A stretch of 64,000 nucleotides of DNA from Brevibacillus brevis (GTDB lineage Bacteria; Bacillota; Bacilli; Brevibacillales; Brevibacillaceae), in NCBI RefSeq assembly GCF_022026395.1, contig NZ_CP041767.1:4856501-4920500 (forward strand), read 5' to 3'. A model generated the notes under the pieces. It made no database searches and had not been told where the DNA came from. It saw nothing but the letters and a program-made list of their open reading frames with translations. Below, piece after piece: positions 51,774 through 60,410 of this stretch. Numbering within the stretch: the stretch's first letter is position 1; every line of letters starts with the position of its first letter. A program made the translations under genes and the position numbers.

Positions 51774-52250
51774 GTGGCGGATTTTTTTGAAAACTTCCCC
51801 TTATGGGCAGCACTGCTTGCCATAGGGATCGCCCAATTTATTAAAATTCCCCTCCATTTTTTCGCAACGAAAACGTGGCAATGGTCACTGCTCATGAGTA
51901 CAGGCGGTATGCCCAGCTCTCACTCTTCTGCCGTGACAGCATTATCGACAGCCGTGGGACTGCGTGAGGGCTTTGGCAGCAACATGTTCGCTATTTCCGC
52001 CATTCTCGGTGTAATTGTGATGTTTGATGCCGCAGGTGTCCGCCGCCATGCCGGTATGCAAGCCGTTGTCTTAAATAAGCTGGTCGATGAATTCAACCAT
52101 CTGTTAGAAGGAATGAAATCATTAAAAGTACGTCCTAGCCAGGAAAAAGCGAAAAAATTGAAAGAACTGCTCGGTCATCAACCAATCGAGGTATTAATCG
52201 GCGGTTGGTTAGGCGTCATGATTGCGTTATTGCTCCATCCGTTTTTTTAA
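51774..52250 (+). CDS. yuiD: Divergent PAP2-family membrane protein
   Basis: A 158-residue DUF212 membrane protein with the motif LLMSTGGMPSSHSSAVTALS, which resembles the PAP2 phosphatase SGH site, and a later DAAGVRRHAGMQA. Four helices are visible. The substrate is unknown; a lipid phosphate is plausible. The start is GTG behind AGAAAGGAATG. It is the homologue of B. subtilis YuiD and sits 12 bases before the next gene. Confidence 0.88.
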   Translation: MADFFENFPLWAALLAIGIAQFIKIPLHFFATKTWQWSLLMSTGGMPSSHSSAVTALSTAVGLREGFGSNMFAISAILGVIVMFDAAGVRRHAGMQAVVLNKLVDEFNHLLEGMKSLKVRPSQEKAKKLKELLGHQPIEVLIGGWLGVMIALLLHPFF

Positions 52251-52262
52251 AGGAGGGCTCCC

Positions 52263-53033
52263 ATGCGCATTGTTTCCATCTGTCCCAGCAACACCGAAAT
52301 CCTGTATTATTTAGGCCTGTATGAGCATGTCGTCGGATTGGATGATCACTCTGACTGGCCGCAGGAGTGGCAGCATCTCCCACGGGTTGGACCCGATTTG
52401 ACAATCGATATGGACCGGGTCGCTGCCCTCCAGCCGGATCTGGTCGTAGCGTCGCTCTCTGTTCCTGGCATGGAGAATAATATAGAAGCTCTGCGCAACA
52501 GAGACATTCCTCATATCATCCTGAATCCTTCCCGGATCGGGGAAATCGCTCATGATATCCGACTCGTCGGTGAGGCGACAGGAACACAGAGGCAAGCCGA
52601 GCAGCTTGCGATCCAATTTGACGAAACCATTGAAAGCATCCGACAAAAGGCAGCGACATACGCTCAACGCCCCAAACTGTACTGGGAATGGTGGCCGAAT
52701 CCCATTTACACACCCGGTCAGGAAAACTGGTTGACGGATGTCAGTGAAATTGCGGGTGCCGTCAATATTTTTGCAGACTATCCTGTCGCAAACGTCAAGG
52801 CTACGCGGGAAATGGTCATGGAACGTAATCCGGATCATATTTGCGTCGTCTGGTGCGGAATTGAATTGAAGCGAATCAAGCCTGACATGATCACAAACCG
52901 CCCAGAGTGGATCAACATGACCGCGATTCGAAACAATCAGGTCCACTTGTTGGAAGAAGGCCTCTATTGCCGCCCTTCTCCTCGCATTTTGGAAGGACTG
53001 GAGAAGCTGGTTGATTTGATTCATACAAAATGA
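52263..53033 (+). CDS. Cobalamin-binding-type protein without signal peptide
   Basis: A 256-residue protein with the class III periplasmic-binding fold of BtuF/FecB: MRIVSICPSNTEILYYLGL at the start, LQPDLVVASLSVPG, and a C-terminal half ending EGLYCRPSPRILEGLEKL. It begins straight at the fold, with no signal peptide or lipobox, so it should be cytoplasmic and not part of a normal ABC importer. It may bind a corrinoid, haem or siderophore inside the cell. AAAGGAGGGCTCCC precedes ATG; it follows yuiD in an operon. Confidence 0.8.
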   Translation: MRIVSICPSNTEILYYLGLYEHVVGLDDHSDWPQEWQHLPRVGPDLTIDMDRVAALQPDLVVASLSVPGMENNIEALRNRDIPHIILNPSRIGEIAHDIRLVGEATGTQRQAEQLAIQFDETIESIRQKAATYAQRPKLYWEWWPNPIYTPGQENWLTDVSEIAGAVNIFADYPVANVKATREMVMERNPDHICVVWCGIELKRIKPDMITNRPEWINMTAIRNNQVHLLEEGLYCRPSPRILEGLEKLVDLIHTK

Positions 53034-53036
53034 CAC

Positions 53037-53072
53037 AAAAAACGTTCAAAGCCTGTGCCTTGAACGTTTTTT
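53037..53072. terminator. Convergent terminator after the BtuF-like gene
   Basis: AAAAAACGTTCAA and TTGAACGTTTTTT form a 13-bp stem with a 10-base loop. It serves the genes on both sides. Confidence 0.9.
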
Positions 53073-53123
53073 CTTTTTTTCTTCCATGCCACCTATGCGG
53101 CATCCATTCGTTTTCGTTACTTG

Positions 53124-53759
53124 CTATTCAATTTGTTGTTGACCGCTGACGGGTTCCGCCATGGCTGCGATTCCTTTTTCATTCAAGCTATTCAGAAAAG
53201 CTTCCGTTACTTTGCCTTCACCTTTTTTTACGATATACACATCCACCGATTTTTTCCCCCATTGCGAGAATACGTCCTGCTTGGTCTCGAAATACAGGTC
53301 AATCTTGTGGCCGCGAATCGCTCCACCCTTGTCAGCTACGACGCCATATCCGTAACCTGGGATGTACAAAATGGTCCCCAGCGGGAAAACGCGCAAATCA
53401 GCTGCAATCGTGGAATAGTCGTCTCTCCGTACTTTCACACCTGAATAGGTAATGCCATAGGACGGGTGAGATGGATTTTTGCCCGTCGACTCGTATCCTG
53501 CATAGTAGCCTGTCGCTACTACACGTACTTTTGGATATTGTTCGTGAAATACATCCGCTTTATCAATCACTTGAGTAAGAGAACTGGCAGATACCGTCCG
53601 TTTTTTGACGACACGTTGCCCCTCTTTCGTTTCCTTGATTCCAAAAGTGGATGAGACACCGTAGTCTCCCACAACATTATAGCTGTATCCATCGCTTGCG
53701 AAGGCCGTCAAGACCAGGATGAACAGCGCGATGATACTTACGAACTGCTTTCCATTCAT
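53124..53759 (-). CDS. yuiC: Secreted 3D-domain protein
   Basis: A 211-residue protein with an N-terminal signal or anchor helix ([17 protein letters not shown]) and a C-terminal 3D domain (about 80-185) named for three aspartates: [17 protein letters not shown] and KIDLYF. The fold is like the MltA/Stp lytic transglycosylase domain and is thought to act on peptidoglycan; YuiC of B. subtilis is such an enzyme. The [12 protein letters not shown] loop is typical. GAGGAGGTTTACCAAGAA precedes ATG. Confidence 0.9.
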   Translation of the reverse strand: MNGKQFVSIIALFILVLTAFASDGYSYNVVGDYGVSSTFGIKETKEGQRVVKKRTVSASSLTQVIDKADVFHEQYPKVRVVATGYYAGYESTGKNPSHPSYGITYSGVKVRRDDYSTIAADLRVFPLGTILYIPGYGYGVVADKGGAIRGHKIDLYFETKQDVFSQWGKKSVDVYIVKKGEGKVTEAFLNSLNEKGIAAMAEPVSGQQQIE

Positions 53760-53880
53760 TTCTTGGTAAACCTCCTCTCGTTTCTAGTCATGTCCCGACG
53801 AGGAGGAAAGTATACACAAATTTTGGTTGATTACAGAAATATTCAGTCAGTTGCCCATTTTTCCAATCAAATGCCAAAAG

Positions 53881-53908
53881 AAAAACAGGCCCGAAACAAA
53901 GGCCTGCT
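53881..53908 (-). terminator. Terminator of yuiB
   Basis: On the minus strand CAGGCC and GGGCCTG form a 6-bp GC stem around a short loop, followed by TTTTTCTTTT. Confidence 0.75.
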
Positions 53909-53918
53909 TGTACTTGTT

Positions 53919-54179
53919 TTAAAACATCCGATATCCTTTTTTGCGAAGCGTTTGAATGGTCCAGCCACTCGCCACTGTACCTGCCATGCCGCAGCCGAGA
54001 ATGAGTGAATCCCAAATTCCCGGAACGATTTGTTGATAGACAAGTGCACCTACGACTACACCAACGCCGATCACAACTGGAAACCATGTTGTTTTCAAAA
54101 TCATGTTTAAAATAAACCCAATGCCAAACCCTAGCACGGAGAACAAAACAATAGATACCATAAATTGCATCAAGTTCAT
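53919..54179 (-). CDS. yuiB: YuiB-type small membrane protein
   Basis: An 86-residue protein with three hydrophobic helices (MNLMQFMVSIVLFSVLGFGI and two more) and a short basic tail. The function is unknown. ATG at 54179 is used because AGGAGGTCTTTTTCGTCG precedes it; an upstream frame would include that site. The place between yuiA and yuiC matches B. subtilis. Confidence 0.75.
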   Translation of the reverse strand: MNLMQFMVSIVLFSVLGFGIGFILNMILKTTWFPVVIGVGVVVGALVYQQIVPGIWDSLILGCGMAGTVASGWTIQTLRKKGYRMF

Positions 54180-54332
54180 CGACGAAAAAGACCTCCTGCC
54201 ACCTTCTCCACCTTTTGCCACCTTTTCGGCAAATACAGGAAAGACGGGCTATTTTCGGTATTAAGTGTAGCAAAAAGGCGAGGGATCGGTCAATACGAGA
54301 AGCCTAGCCTATGTGTTGTATGCCTGACAGAA

Positions 54333-54364
54333 AAAACCGCCGATGCATTTGCTTCGACGGTTTT
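54333..54364 (-). terminator. Terminator of yuiA
   Basis: On the minus strand AAACCGTCGA and TCGGCGGTTT form a 10-bp stem with one G-T pair and a 10-base loop, followed by TTTC. Confidence 0.85.
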
Positions 54365-54378
54365 CTATGCGAGGTTAG

Positions 54379-54528
54379 TTACTCATATGGATGAGAAGAA
54401 ACAGCTTCCTTCTGAGCGTCCTGTGTACCAGCTCCGTCACAGTTAGGGCAATTCTCCGAGCCCCCCAGGAGCAGTTGGAAATACCCTTGGCCATGGCAGT
54501 ACGGGCACTGTTCTTGTTTTTGTCTCAT
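54379..54528 (-). CDS. yuiA: YuiA-type mini protein with two CxxC zinc knuckles
   Basis: A 49-residue protein starting at ATG 54528, with AAAGGGGAGCTCAAC in front. It reads MRQKQEQCPYCHGQGYFQ, a LLLGGSENCPNCDGAG second half and an acidic tail. Two CxxCxGxG repeats form a DnaJ-type zinc ribbon. Only the length hides it from routine calling. It has its own terminator and lies upstream of yuiB, as in B. subtilis. Its partner is unknown. Confidence 0.85.
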   Translation of the reverse strand: MRQKQEQCPYCHGQGYFQLLLGGSENCPNCDGAGTQDAQKEAVSSHPYE

Positions 54529-54658
54529 GTTGAGCTCCCCTTTCGGCATACATGCGTGAAAATTAATTGCATTTATATTCAGATTATTTAGATGTATCTA
54601 ACTATATCAGAATCTCCCCTTGGTTCACAATGCAGTTCATTGCGAAAAAACATAAAAA

Positions 54659-54688
54659 AACCGCAATGTAAGCGGAAACATTGTGGTT
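54659..54688 (-). terminator. Terminator of the Nudix gene
   Basis: AACCGCAATGT and ACATTGTGGTT form an 11-bp stem with one mismatch, followed on the minus strand by TTTTTTTATG. Confidence 0.85.
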
Positions 54689-54708
54689 TATCTAGCTTAT
54701 TCGCAGGA

Positions 54709-55185
54709 TTACTTAAAGATTTTATAGGAAGTGTACTGAAAAACGGGATCGATAGCAAATGATTGACCTGTCATTCCCTGCTCCCGTTTGATATAGTCCG
54801 GCAATATGATTTTCAAATAAGTCGAAGACAGCGGATCACGAAGCAGTTCTTGTATCGGCATAAATTTCGCCTCCGCGATCTCACCTTCCTGCGGACGTGG
54901 TTCTCCCCCTATGTAATCCATCCAAAAAACGACCATATTGTCGCTAATGGACTCACGAATGACGCCTGAACGGATTCCCGCTACTTGTCGCACAACCGCC
55001 TCGACACCCGTTTCTTCCATCACCTCACGCACTGCTGCTTCATCTACAGTCTCGCCCTCCTGCACGAATCCTGCTGGAAACGACCATTGTCCTTTTAGTC
55101 CGCTGTACGTTTTTTTGACAACCAATGCTTCTTGCCCGCGAATAACAATCCCGCAAGCGCCTAGCCAAACCTTTCCTTCGCGCAT
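54709..55185 (-). CDS. Nudix hydrolase
   Basis: A 158-residue enzyme that cleaves nucleoside diphosphate-linked compounds with Mg2+. The Nudix box is seen as GFVQEGETVDEAAVRE with VMEETGV next, at about residues 38-60. The N-terminal WLGACGIVIRGQEALVVKK strand pair is typical. The substrate cannot be read from the motif. ATG at 55185 follows GAAGGAGCGAGCTGG. It is likely in one transcript with the 83-residue gene and yumB upstream. Confidence 0.9.
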   Translation of the reverse strand: MREGKVWLGACGIVIRGQEALVVKKTYSGLKGQWSFPAGFVQEGETVDEAAVREVMEETGVEAVVRQVAGIRSGVIRESISDNMVVFWMDYIGGEPRPQEGEIAEAKFMPIQELLRDPLSSTYLKIILPDYIKREQGMTGQSFAIDPVFQYTSYKIFK

Positions 55186-55218
55186 CCAGCTCGCTCCTTC
55201 CACATCTTGCTAAACGAA

Positions 55219-55244
55219 ACCCCCGGCTCTACTTCGCCGGGGGT
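55219..55244 (-). terminator. Hairpin after the 83-residue gene
   Basis: ACCCCCGGC and GCCGGGGGT form a perfect 9-bp stem with an 8-base loop, followed on the minus strand only by TTCG. It may be a partial terminator or transcript stabiliser. Confidence 0.6.
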
Positions 55245-55249
55245 ACCTA

Positions 55250-55501
55250 TCAATCATCCTCGTCATCTAGGAGCCCATTATCGATCATGTATCGCAGATT
55301 TTCCCGATCCCTCTCGCGGCCCTTTTCCTTGAGCCGTTCGATGGCAGGCAGGATGAGAATATCTACTTCACGCTGTACATGCCATGCCAAATCGTGTCGC
55401 CCCTGCTCCTCCAGAAAAGCTCCCACTTCCATCATAGCGTTGTACCGATCCATCTCTTCGCGGACCATAAGCCCCCGGACTTGAATGCTCGCGTGTCGCA
55501 T
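55250..55501 (-). CDS. Hypothetical helical protein
   Basis: An 83-residue, highly charged protein with predicted helices throughout and an acidic end (LLDDEDD). No signal peptide, membrane helix or cysteine. Not recognised. It lies four bases after the yumB stop, so it is co-transcribed with it. Confidence 0.65.
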   Translation of the reverse strand: MRHASIQVRGLMVREEMDRYNAMMEVGAFLEEQGRHDLAWHVQREVDILILPAIERLKEKGRERDRENLRYMIDNGLLDDEDD

Positions 55502-55505
55502 CGTT

Positions 55506-56696
55506 TTACAGCTTTACTTTCTTCAGTGCGAGACCGACGCCGCCAATTTTGTACAGGTAGCGTAGGTCGCTCGCTTTTTTCATCATGGCTGCTGTGCTGC
55601 CGAACAGCTTTTTCGAACCAACTTGCCCGATACCCTCGCCTTTTCCAAGAGAGGCCAATGTCCCTTGCAGATGCGGAATGAACTTTTGTGGAAGATCGCC
55701 ACGGACCAAGGCAGCGAGATTCTCACCCAGCGTCTCGCCTTCCTGGACCGCGATTTGCGCAGTTGGCGGGTACGGACGTCCTTCTTCGTTGAAAATCAAG
55801 GCACAATCTCCTACGACAAAAACATTCTCGTGACCAGGCGCACGCAAGTATTCGTCTACCTTGACGCGACCGCGCATGACTTCAAAGCCTGCTTTTTCCA
55901 CGATGCTGTTGCCGCGGACACCTGCTGCCCAGATAACGGTCTTCGATTTGATTTCTTCTCCGGTGTTCAACAGTACGCCATCTGGGGTGCACTGCTTGAT
56001 GGGTGTTCCAATTTTGAACTCGATGCCTTTTCTCTCCAATACATCTATTGCGTATTGGATCAGCTCTGGGTCAAAGCCAGGCAATGCAGTGGGTGCTGCT
56101 TCAATGCAGTAGACTTTCACCAGTTCTGGATCGACATCAAATTCCCGGCACAGCTCTGGCAAACGGTCGCCAAGCTCTCCGCAAAACTCAATGCCTGTAA
56201 AGCCAGCTCCACCCACAACAAATGTGAGGTAGTCCGTACGATCCGGCTCATTTTTAAATTTGGAGAACATGTATTCAATATGCTCGCGAATATTGCGGAC
56301 CGCATTGATGCTGCGAATGCTAAACGCATGCTCCTTGAGTCCCTCAATTCCGAACGTTTCCGGCTCGCTGCCCAATCCGATGACGAGATAGTCGTACGAC
56401 AGCACCTCGCCGTTTTCGAGCGTGACGGTCTGCTCCTCTGGCTGAATGGCTTGCACCGTTCCTTTGACAAAGTTGACTTTGTCCTTGTTCAAAATGCTAT
56501 CCAAACTGACGCGGGCGTGATCCGCTGGTGCGGTGCCTGCAGCCGGCTCATGCAGCCAAGTCGTGATGTAATGATAGTTGTGCTTGTTGACCAAGGTGAT
56601 TTCTGCCTCATTGTAGTTGAGCTTTTTCTGAAGCTGCAACGTTGTGAGCAAACCACCGTATCCAGCGCCAAGAATCAGGATTTTGGGTGTACCCAT
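55506..56696 (-). CDS. yumB: Type II NADH dehydrogenase
   Basis: A 396-residue FAD enzyme that passes electrons from NADH to quinone without pumping protons. The FAD loop is ILILGAGYGGLLTTL at the start, the NADH loop GGAGFTGIEFCGEL near residue 165 and the late FAD contact VFVVGDCALIFN. ATG at 56696 is used because GGAAGGGATACTG precedes it. It is the counterpart of B. subtilis YumB and faces yumC. Confidence 0.93.
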   Translation of the reverse strand: MGTPKILILGAGYGGLLTTLQLQKKLNYNEAEITLVNKHNYHYITTWLHEPAAGTAPADHARVSLDSILNKDKVNFVKGTVQAIQPEEQTVTLENGEVLSYDYLVIGLGSEPETFGIEGLKEHAFSIRSINAVRNIREHIEYMFSKFKNEPDRTDYLTFVVGGAGFTGIEFCGELGDRLPELCREFDVDPELVKVYCIEAAPTALPGFDPELIQYAIDVLERKGIEFKIGTPIKQCTPDGVLLNTGEEIKSKTVIWAAGVRGNSIVEKAGFEVMRGRVKVDEYLRAPGHENVFVVGDCALIFNEEGRPYPPTAQIAVQEGETLGENLAALVRGDLPQKFIPHLQGTLASLGKGEGIGQVGSKKLFGSTAAMMKKASDLRYLYKIGGVGLALKKVKL

Positions 56697-57044
56697 CAGT
56701 ATCCCTTCCAATCATGTATGATTTCATTGTTCATGGTAACTTAAGGAAGATTGTGCGATTTTTCACGTGGTCTGGTACAAATTAAGATGCCCCAATTCAT
56801 GATCCGGGTAGTATCGGAATTATTGCCCTGTGATGCCATCCGAACCACTCTGTGAAAAAATGCACAAAGTCAGCCATAGAAAAATGTGACAATTTCTTTA
56901 CAGTCATCCTCATCTTATCGACAACCGATTGGATTTGCAAGGTTTTTTTGCCTATCATCTTTCGAATTTTTCTCCTGTTTTTCCACTTGTATGGGTTATA
57001 ATGGTTGAGGAGTTCGCTTACGATTAATTCGGAGGTGCTTTGGA
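56697..57044. other. 348-bp divergent promoter region
   Basis: It separates yumB (left) and yumC (right). A TATAAT at 56997-57002 is the probable yumC -10, with a poor -35. T-rich tracts lie in the middle. No gene or repeated element is seen. Confidence 0.6.
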
Positions 57045-58055
57045 TTGAATTTTCTGCAAAAGGACGAGCAAATCTACGACATTACAATCATTGGTGGAGG
57101 CCCTGCCGGGTTATTTACCGCTTTTTACGGCGGGATGAGGCAGGCCAGTGTAAAAATCATTGAGAGCATGCCCCAGTTAGGCGGGCAATTATCTGCTCTT
57201 TATCCGGAGAAGTACATATATGATGTAGCCGGATTTCCAAAGGTTTTAGCACAAGATTTGATCAATAATCTGAAAGATCAGATTTCCCGCTTTCAGCAGA
57301 CCATTTGCCTGGAAGAAAAAGTGGAAAATGTCGTAAAAAAAGTAGACGATGTGTTTGAAATTACAACGGACAAAGGCACTCACTACTCCAAATCCGTTAT
57401 CATCACTGCTGGGGTAGGAGCGTTCGAACCTCGCAGGCTGGAACACCCAGATGCCGTCAAATATGAAAAATCCAATCTGCACTATTTTGTTACCGATCTG
57501 AACTCCTTCAAGGGACAGCGTGTAGCTGTTATTGGCGGCGGTGATTCCGCTCTGGACTGGTCCCTCATGCTAGAACCTATCGCAAAAGAAGTACACCTCA
57601 TCCACCGCAGAGACAAGTTCCGCGCACATGAACACAGCGTAGAAATGCTCATGTCCTCCAAAGTAAACGTCACGACACCTTACGAAATTTCAGCTTTGCA
57701 CGGCGAGGAGCGCATCGAAAAGCTCACACTGGCCAATTGCACGACAAAAGAAGAAATCGATCTGGAAGTCGATGCAGTCATTGTCAACTTCGGCTTCATC
57801 TCCTCTCTCGGTCCGATCAAGAACTGGGGGCTGGAACTCGAAAAAGGCTCTATCGTAGTCGATACACGCATGGAATCAAACATCCCGGGTATTTTTGCAG
57901 CAGGCGATATCGCAACCTACCCCGGTAAGGTCAAGCTGATCGCTGTCGGATTTGGTGAGGCCCCTACCGCTGTAAACAACGCAGTTTCCTACTTTAATCC
58001 GGATGCAAAACTGCAGCCTGGTCATTCTTCTAGCATGGACAACTTCAAATCGTAA
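57045..58055 (+). CDS. yumC: Ferredoxin-NADP+ reductase
   Basis: A 336-residue thioredoxin-reductase-like flavoprotein that exchanges electrons between NADPH and ferredoxin. The FAD loop is [20 protein letters not shown], the NADPH loop [15 protein letters not shown] and the FAD end motif [14 protein letters not shown]. The redox CxxC pair of thioredoxin reductase is absent, as expected. The start is TTG behind GGAGGTGCTTTGGA. It corresponds to B. subtilis YumC and may supply the ferredoxins of the window. Confidence 0.93.
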   Translation: MNFLQKDEQIYDITIIGGGPAGLFTAFYGGMRQASVKIIESMPQLGGQLSALYPEKYIYDVAGFPKVLAQDLINNLKDQISRFQQTICLEEKVENVVKKVDDVFEITTDKGTHYSKSVIITAGVGAFEPRRLEHPDAVKYEKSNLHYFVTDLNSFKGQRVAVIGGGDSALDWSLMLEPIAKEVHLIHRRDKFRAHEHSVEMLMSSKVNVTTPYEISALHGEERIEKLTLANCTTKEEIDLEVDAVIVNFGFISSLGPIKNWGLELEKGSIVVDTRMESNIPGIFAAGDIATYPGKVKLIAVGFGEAPTAVNNAVSYFNPDAKLQPGHSSSMDNFKS

Positions 58056-58166
58056 AAATGTTTCGTCCCTGTTGTTGCCTCCGATGGCTGCGACAGGGAT
58101 TTTTAATTCCTTGCATAACGGCTTTTGTTGGCGCGCACAGTAGAAGCAACGAGGAGGCGATACGCT

Positions 58167-58457
58167 TTGAATCATCTCTGTCCAGTCTGCAATGGCTTTA
58201 CGCCGCTCCAACAAGCGTGTTCAACGTGCGGTCAAGCTATGCAAGATGCAGGCCGACTTTATGACTTTTATGGGAGCTACAGCCCGTACCGGGAGATAGA
58301 CGATGCCAAGATGGACAACGGTTACCTAGATCGGAAGCGCCACCAATGCATTCATACAGGCTGGTGTCCCTCCTGCCAATCCGAAGAGATGGTCTTTCTG
58401 GATGAATGGACCCCCGTTATGCTTGTAACCGATATGGAAAAGGACGCGTACCAGTAA
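58167..58457 (+). CDS. Hypothetical zinc-ribbon protein
   Basis: A 96-residue protein with three CxxC-type motifs (CPVCNG, CSTCGQ and CIHTGWCPSC), which could bind one or two zinc ions. The middle has YDFYGSYSPYREIDDAKMDN. Start is TTG at 58167, since GAGGAGGCGATACGCT is just before it; an ATG upstream would contain that site. No family is recognised. It follows yumC by 111 bases and may share its transcript. Confidence 0.7.
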   Translation: MNHLCPVCNGFTPLQQACSTCGQAMQDAGRLYDFYGSYSPYREIDDAKMDNGYLDRKRHQCIHTGWCPSCQSEEMVFLDEWTPVMLVTDMEKDAYQ

Positions 58458-58476
58458 GTTGGTCACGTCCTTTTTT
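58438..58476. terminator. Bidirectional terminator after the zinc-ribbon gene
   Basis: AAAAGGACG and CGTCCTTTT form a 9-bp stem around a loop of about 19 bases, with a T-run on the plus strand and AAAA on the other side. Confidence 0.85.
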
Positions 58477-58486
58477 GTTCGAAACG

Positions 58487-59107
58487 TTATTTTTTCTTCA
58501 TGGCCAGCTTTTCCGCCATGCGAGAATTGTTTGCTTGCATTTGCTCCAGCATTTGTTGAAGTGACTCCTTAATCTTGGCTGTATCACCAGATTCAATCGC
58601 AGAGTCAAAAGCTTCGTGTGTTTTTTTCATTTGCTCGATCCGAGCTTTTCGGGCGTCACGCTCTTCTTTTGGCCCCATGTTTTTGTCTTTCCATTCCTTG
58701 AACTGCTTTTCCATCTGTTCGTTGGTGATTTCGCCCTTTTTGACTTTTTCATTCAGCTTATTGATCAGTTGCTTCCGTTCTTCACGCTTCGCCTGCCACT
58801 TCGGGTCATCACTCAACGTCTCGAACTCGCTCATTAAACGATCTCGTTCTTTAAACGCTGCCTGCCATTTCCCCACGCTATCCGGTGCATATTTTTCCGC
58901 TAGCAAGAGCATGTACATTTTTTGATGAACGCCTCTGTTTGAGCTGTTTCGCACCTTCATGTGCTTCTCTCCATGCTCATCATGGCTGTGAGTCGGCTTG
59001 ATCACCTGGGCAACTGTTGCAGTCGCATCTTGGGCCAACGCGACACCCGGCATGGTGAGACCCATTAGCAACGCTGTTGTCATCATTCCTTGCTTCCACA
59101 TCTTCAT
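58487..59107 (-). CDS. Secreted, highly charged helical protein
   Basis: A 206-residue protein with a signal peptide (KMWKQGMMTTALLMGLTMPG, cleavage near ALA-Q). The mature part is Lys/Glu-rich and helical, with a coiled-coil-like stretch (EERKQLINKLNEKVKKGEI). An early HSHDEHGEKH cluster could bind metal. ATG at 59107 follows AAGGAGTGAATAGG. The function is unknown; a CpxP/Spy-like periplasmic chaperone is one possibility, by look only. Confidence 0.65.
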   Translation of the reverse strand: MKMWKQGMMTTALLMGLTMPGVALAQDATATVAQVIKPTHSHDEHGEKHMKVRNSSNRGVHQKMYMLLLAEKYAPDSVGKWQAAFKERDRLMSEFETLSDDPKWQAKREERKQLINKLNEKVKKGEITNEQMEKQFKEWKDKNMGPKEERDARKARIEQMKKTHEAFDSAIESGDTAKIKESLQQMLEQMQANNSRMAEKLAMKKK

Positions 59108-59156
59108 CCTATTCACTCCTTCTAGTAGATAACGTCTAACGTCTATGATTAATCCG

Positions 59157-59516
59157 TTAAAAAGGACGCAACTCTTCTCTATCCAGCCCCAATAGCTTTA
59201 CGAGGCCCATTTGCTCCAGATCGCTTTTCGTTTTTTCGGTGCCATACTGATAAATAAGCTGGTAGATGGCCCGCAGGTTGTCATCGTATTCGTCGTTGTC
59301 CCGATCCGGCATGTCAGACCATAGCGTATGCCCATGCATCCACATCATGAAATCGCCGTGAACACAGTTATTGAACAGATCGCGCATCATGCCCACTTGT
59401 ACGTCGGTCGCTTCGATCTCAAAATCGTACGTGGCGGAGCCTTTTTCATCGCGAATTTCTGCCACGGTCGTTCCCGCTTGCAAGGTCACGTAGTAGTGTT
59501 TCTTATCCAGTGTCAC
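59157..59516 (-). CDS. Hypothetical protein
   Basis: A 119-residue soluble protein. It starts with GTG behind AAAGGAGATGA. Visible features are an N-terminal beta region (KHYYVTLQAGTTVAEI) and NCVHGDFMMWMHGHTLWSDM, with several His and Met. No signal peptide. No family is recognised; it lies between two unrelated single-gene units. Confidence 0.6.
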   Translation of the reverse strand: MTLDKKHYYVTLQAGTTVAEIRDEKGSATYDFEIEATDVQVGMMRDLFNNCVHGDFMMWMHGHTLWSDMPDRDNDEYDDNLRAIYQLIYQYGTEKTKSDLEQMGLVKLLGLDREELRPF

Positions 59517-59603
59517 TCATCTCCTTTTTGGATCGTATCACCGACTTGAAAACTTTTCCTCCTTACCATGTGCAAAAATCGCAAAAACATGTATTTAACA
59601 AGC

Positions 59604-59630
59604 AAAAAAGCCCTCCATCAGGGGAGGACT
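59604..59630 (-). terminator. Terminator of the 39-residue gene
   Basis: On the minus strand GTCCTCC and GGAGGGC form a 7-bp stem with one G-T pair and a 6-base loop, followed by TTTTTTGC. Confidence 0.8.
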
Positions 59631-59658
59631 CTTTCCTGCTTTCAATTTCGCCTGTACG

Positions 59659-59778
59659 TTATGATCGATCTTCTTTCCGCAAATTATGCCCGGTGTTCTC
59701 TCCTGTTTTCGGGGGAGTGCTGCGTGAGCCGGCGGATGCTTCCGTTGGGCGCTTGTCTTTGTTGTTGTGCTTGGACAT
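59659..59778 (-). CDS. 39-residue hydrophilic protein
   Basis: ATG at 59778 follows AAGGGAGGGAACTAC, a strong site, and the frame ends before a terminator. The product is very polar (MSKHNNKDKRPTEASAGSRS start, HNLRKEDRS end), with no hydrophobic stretch. Size and composition are like minor small acid-soluble spore proteins, but no motif proves it. Confidence 0.6.
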   Translation of the reverse strand: MSKHNNKDKRPTEASAGSRSTPPKTGENTGHNLRKEDRS

Positions 59779-59839
59779 GTAGTTCCCTCCCTTACTCGAT
59801 GAGTAGCTGCCCATGTAGTATGTCCCCACCCGAGAAATG

Positions 59840-59874
59840 AAAAAACACCTTGACCAGCTAAGCAGGCCAAAGTG
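59840..59874 (-). terminator. Terminator of the CuA lipoprotein gene
   Basis: On the minus strand CACTTTGGCC and GGTCAAGGTG form a 10-bp stem with two G-U pairs and a 9-base loop, followed by TTTTTT. Confidence 0.75.
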
Positions 59875-59909
59875 CTTGTTTGTTGATCTATGCCAATAAG
59901 AAAATCGAA

Positions 59910-60290
59910 TTATTTCACGACTAATTTTGCTACCATCTTGGCATGATCTGGTCCACAGATCACGTTGCAAAAGATGGTGTACTCGCCAGCTGTATCGATT
60001 TTCATCGTTTTGCTGCCATCTTTTTGGAGGTCTACATCCAGCCCTTGGATACCAATACCGTGAAAGCCTTCTGTCGACTTGAAGTTGATCGTGAACTCTT
60101 CGCCTGCTTTTACTTCATAGGTTTCTTGATTGAATTTCCAGTTACTAGCTTCGATATTCACTTGTGTGCCTGTAGTCGCTGCAGTAGTCGCTGCACCCGT
60201 GCTAGCAGCTTCCTTGTCTCCGCCGCATGCTGTCATCAACATTGCAGACAATGCAACTGAAGAAATCAATAGACCCCACTTCTTGTTCAC
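59910..60290 (-). CDS. Cupredoxin lipoprotein with a CuA-type site
   Basis: A 126-residue protein with a lipobox (LMTAC) after a short signal, a Thr/Ala linker and a cupredoxin fold. Ligands match CuA: His in EGFHGIGI and the loop CNVICGPDHAKM (two Cys, His, Met). This is the subunit II copper motif of haem-copper oxidases, but here in a single lipoprotein without the oxidase. It may carry electrons or deliver copper outside the cell. The start is GTG behind AAGGGGTCAAAA. Confidence 0.85.
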   Translation of the reverse strand: MNKKWGLLISSVALSAMLMTACGGDKEAASTGAATTAATTGTQVNIEASNWKFNQETYEVKAGEEFTINFKSTEGFHGIGIQGLDVDLQKDGSKTMKIDTAGEYTIFCNVICGPDHAKMVAKLVVK

Positions 60291-60410
60291 TTTTGACCCC
60301 TTCTTTCTTCTTTTTCTACACTTCCATCTTACTCGATGAGATCAATCCAAAATCTGACATCTTGTGAACGAACAGTGACGAATTGGGGAACGATTGTTGA
60401 ACATGAGCGT

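Noticed and set aside
59659..59970. A 103-residue protein reading through the CuA gene's terminator
   Set aside because: The strong ribosome site is at the internal ATG (59778), which gives 39 residues.
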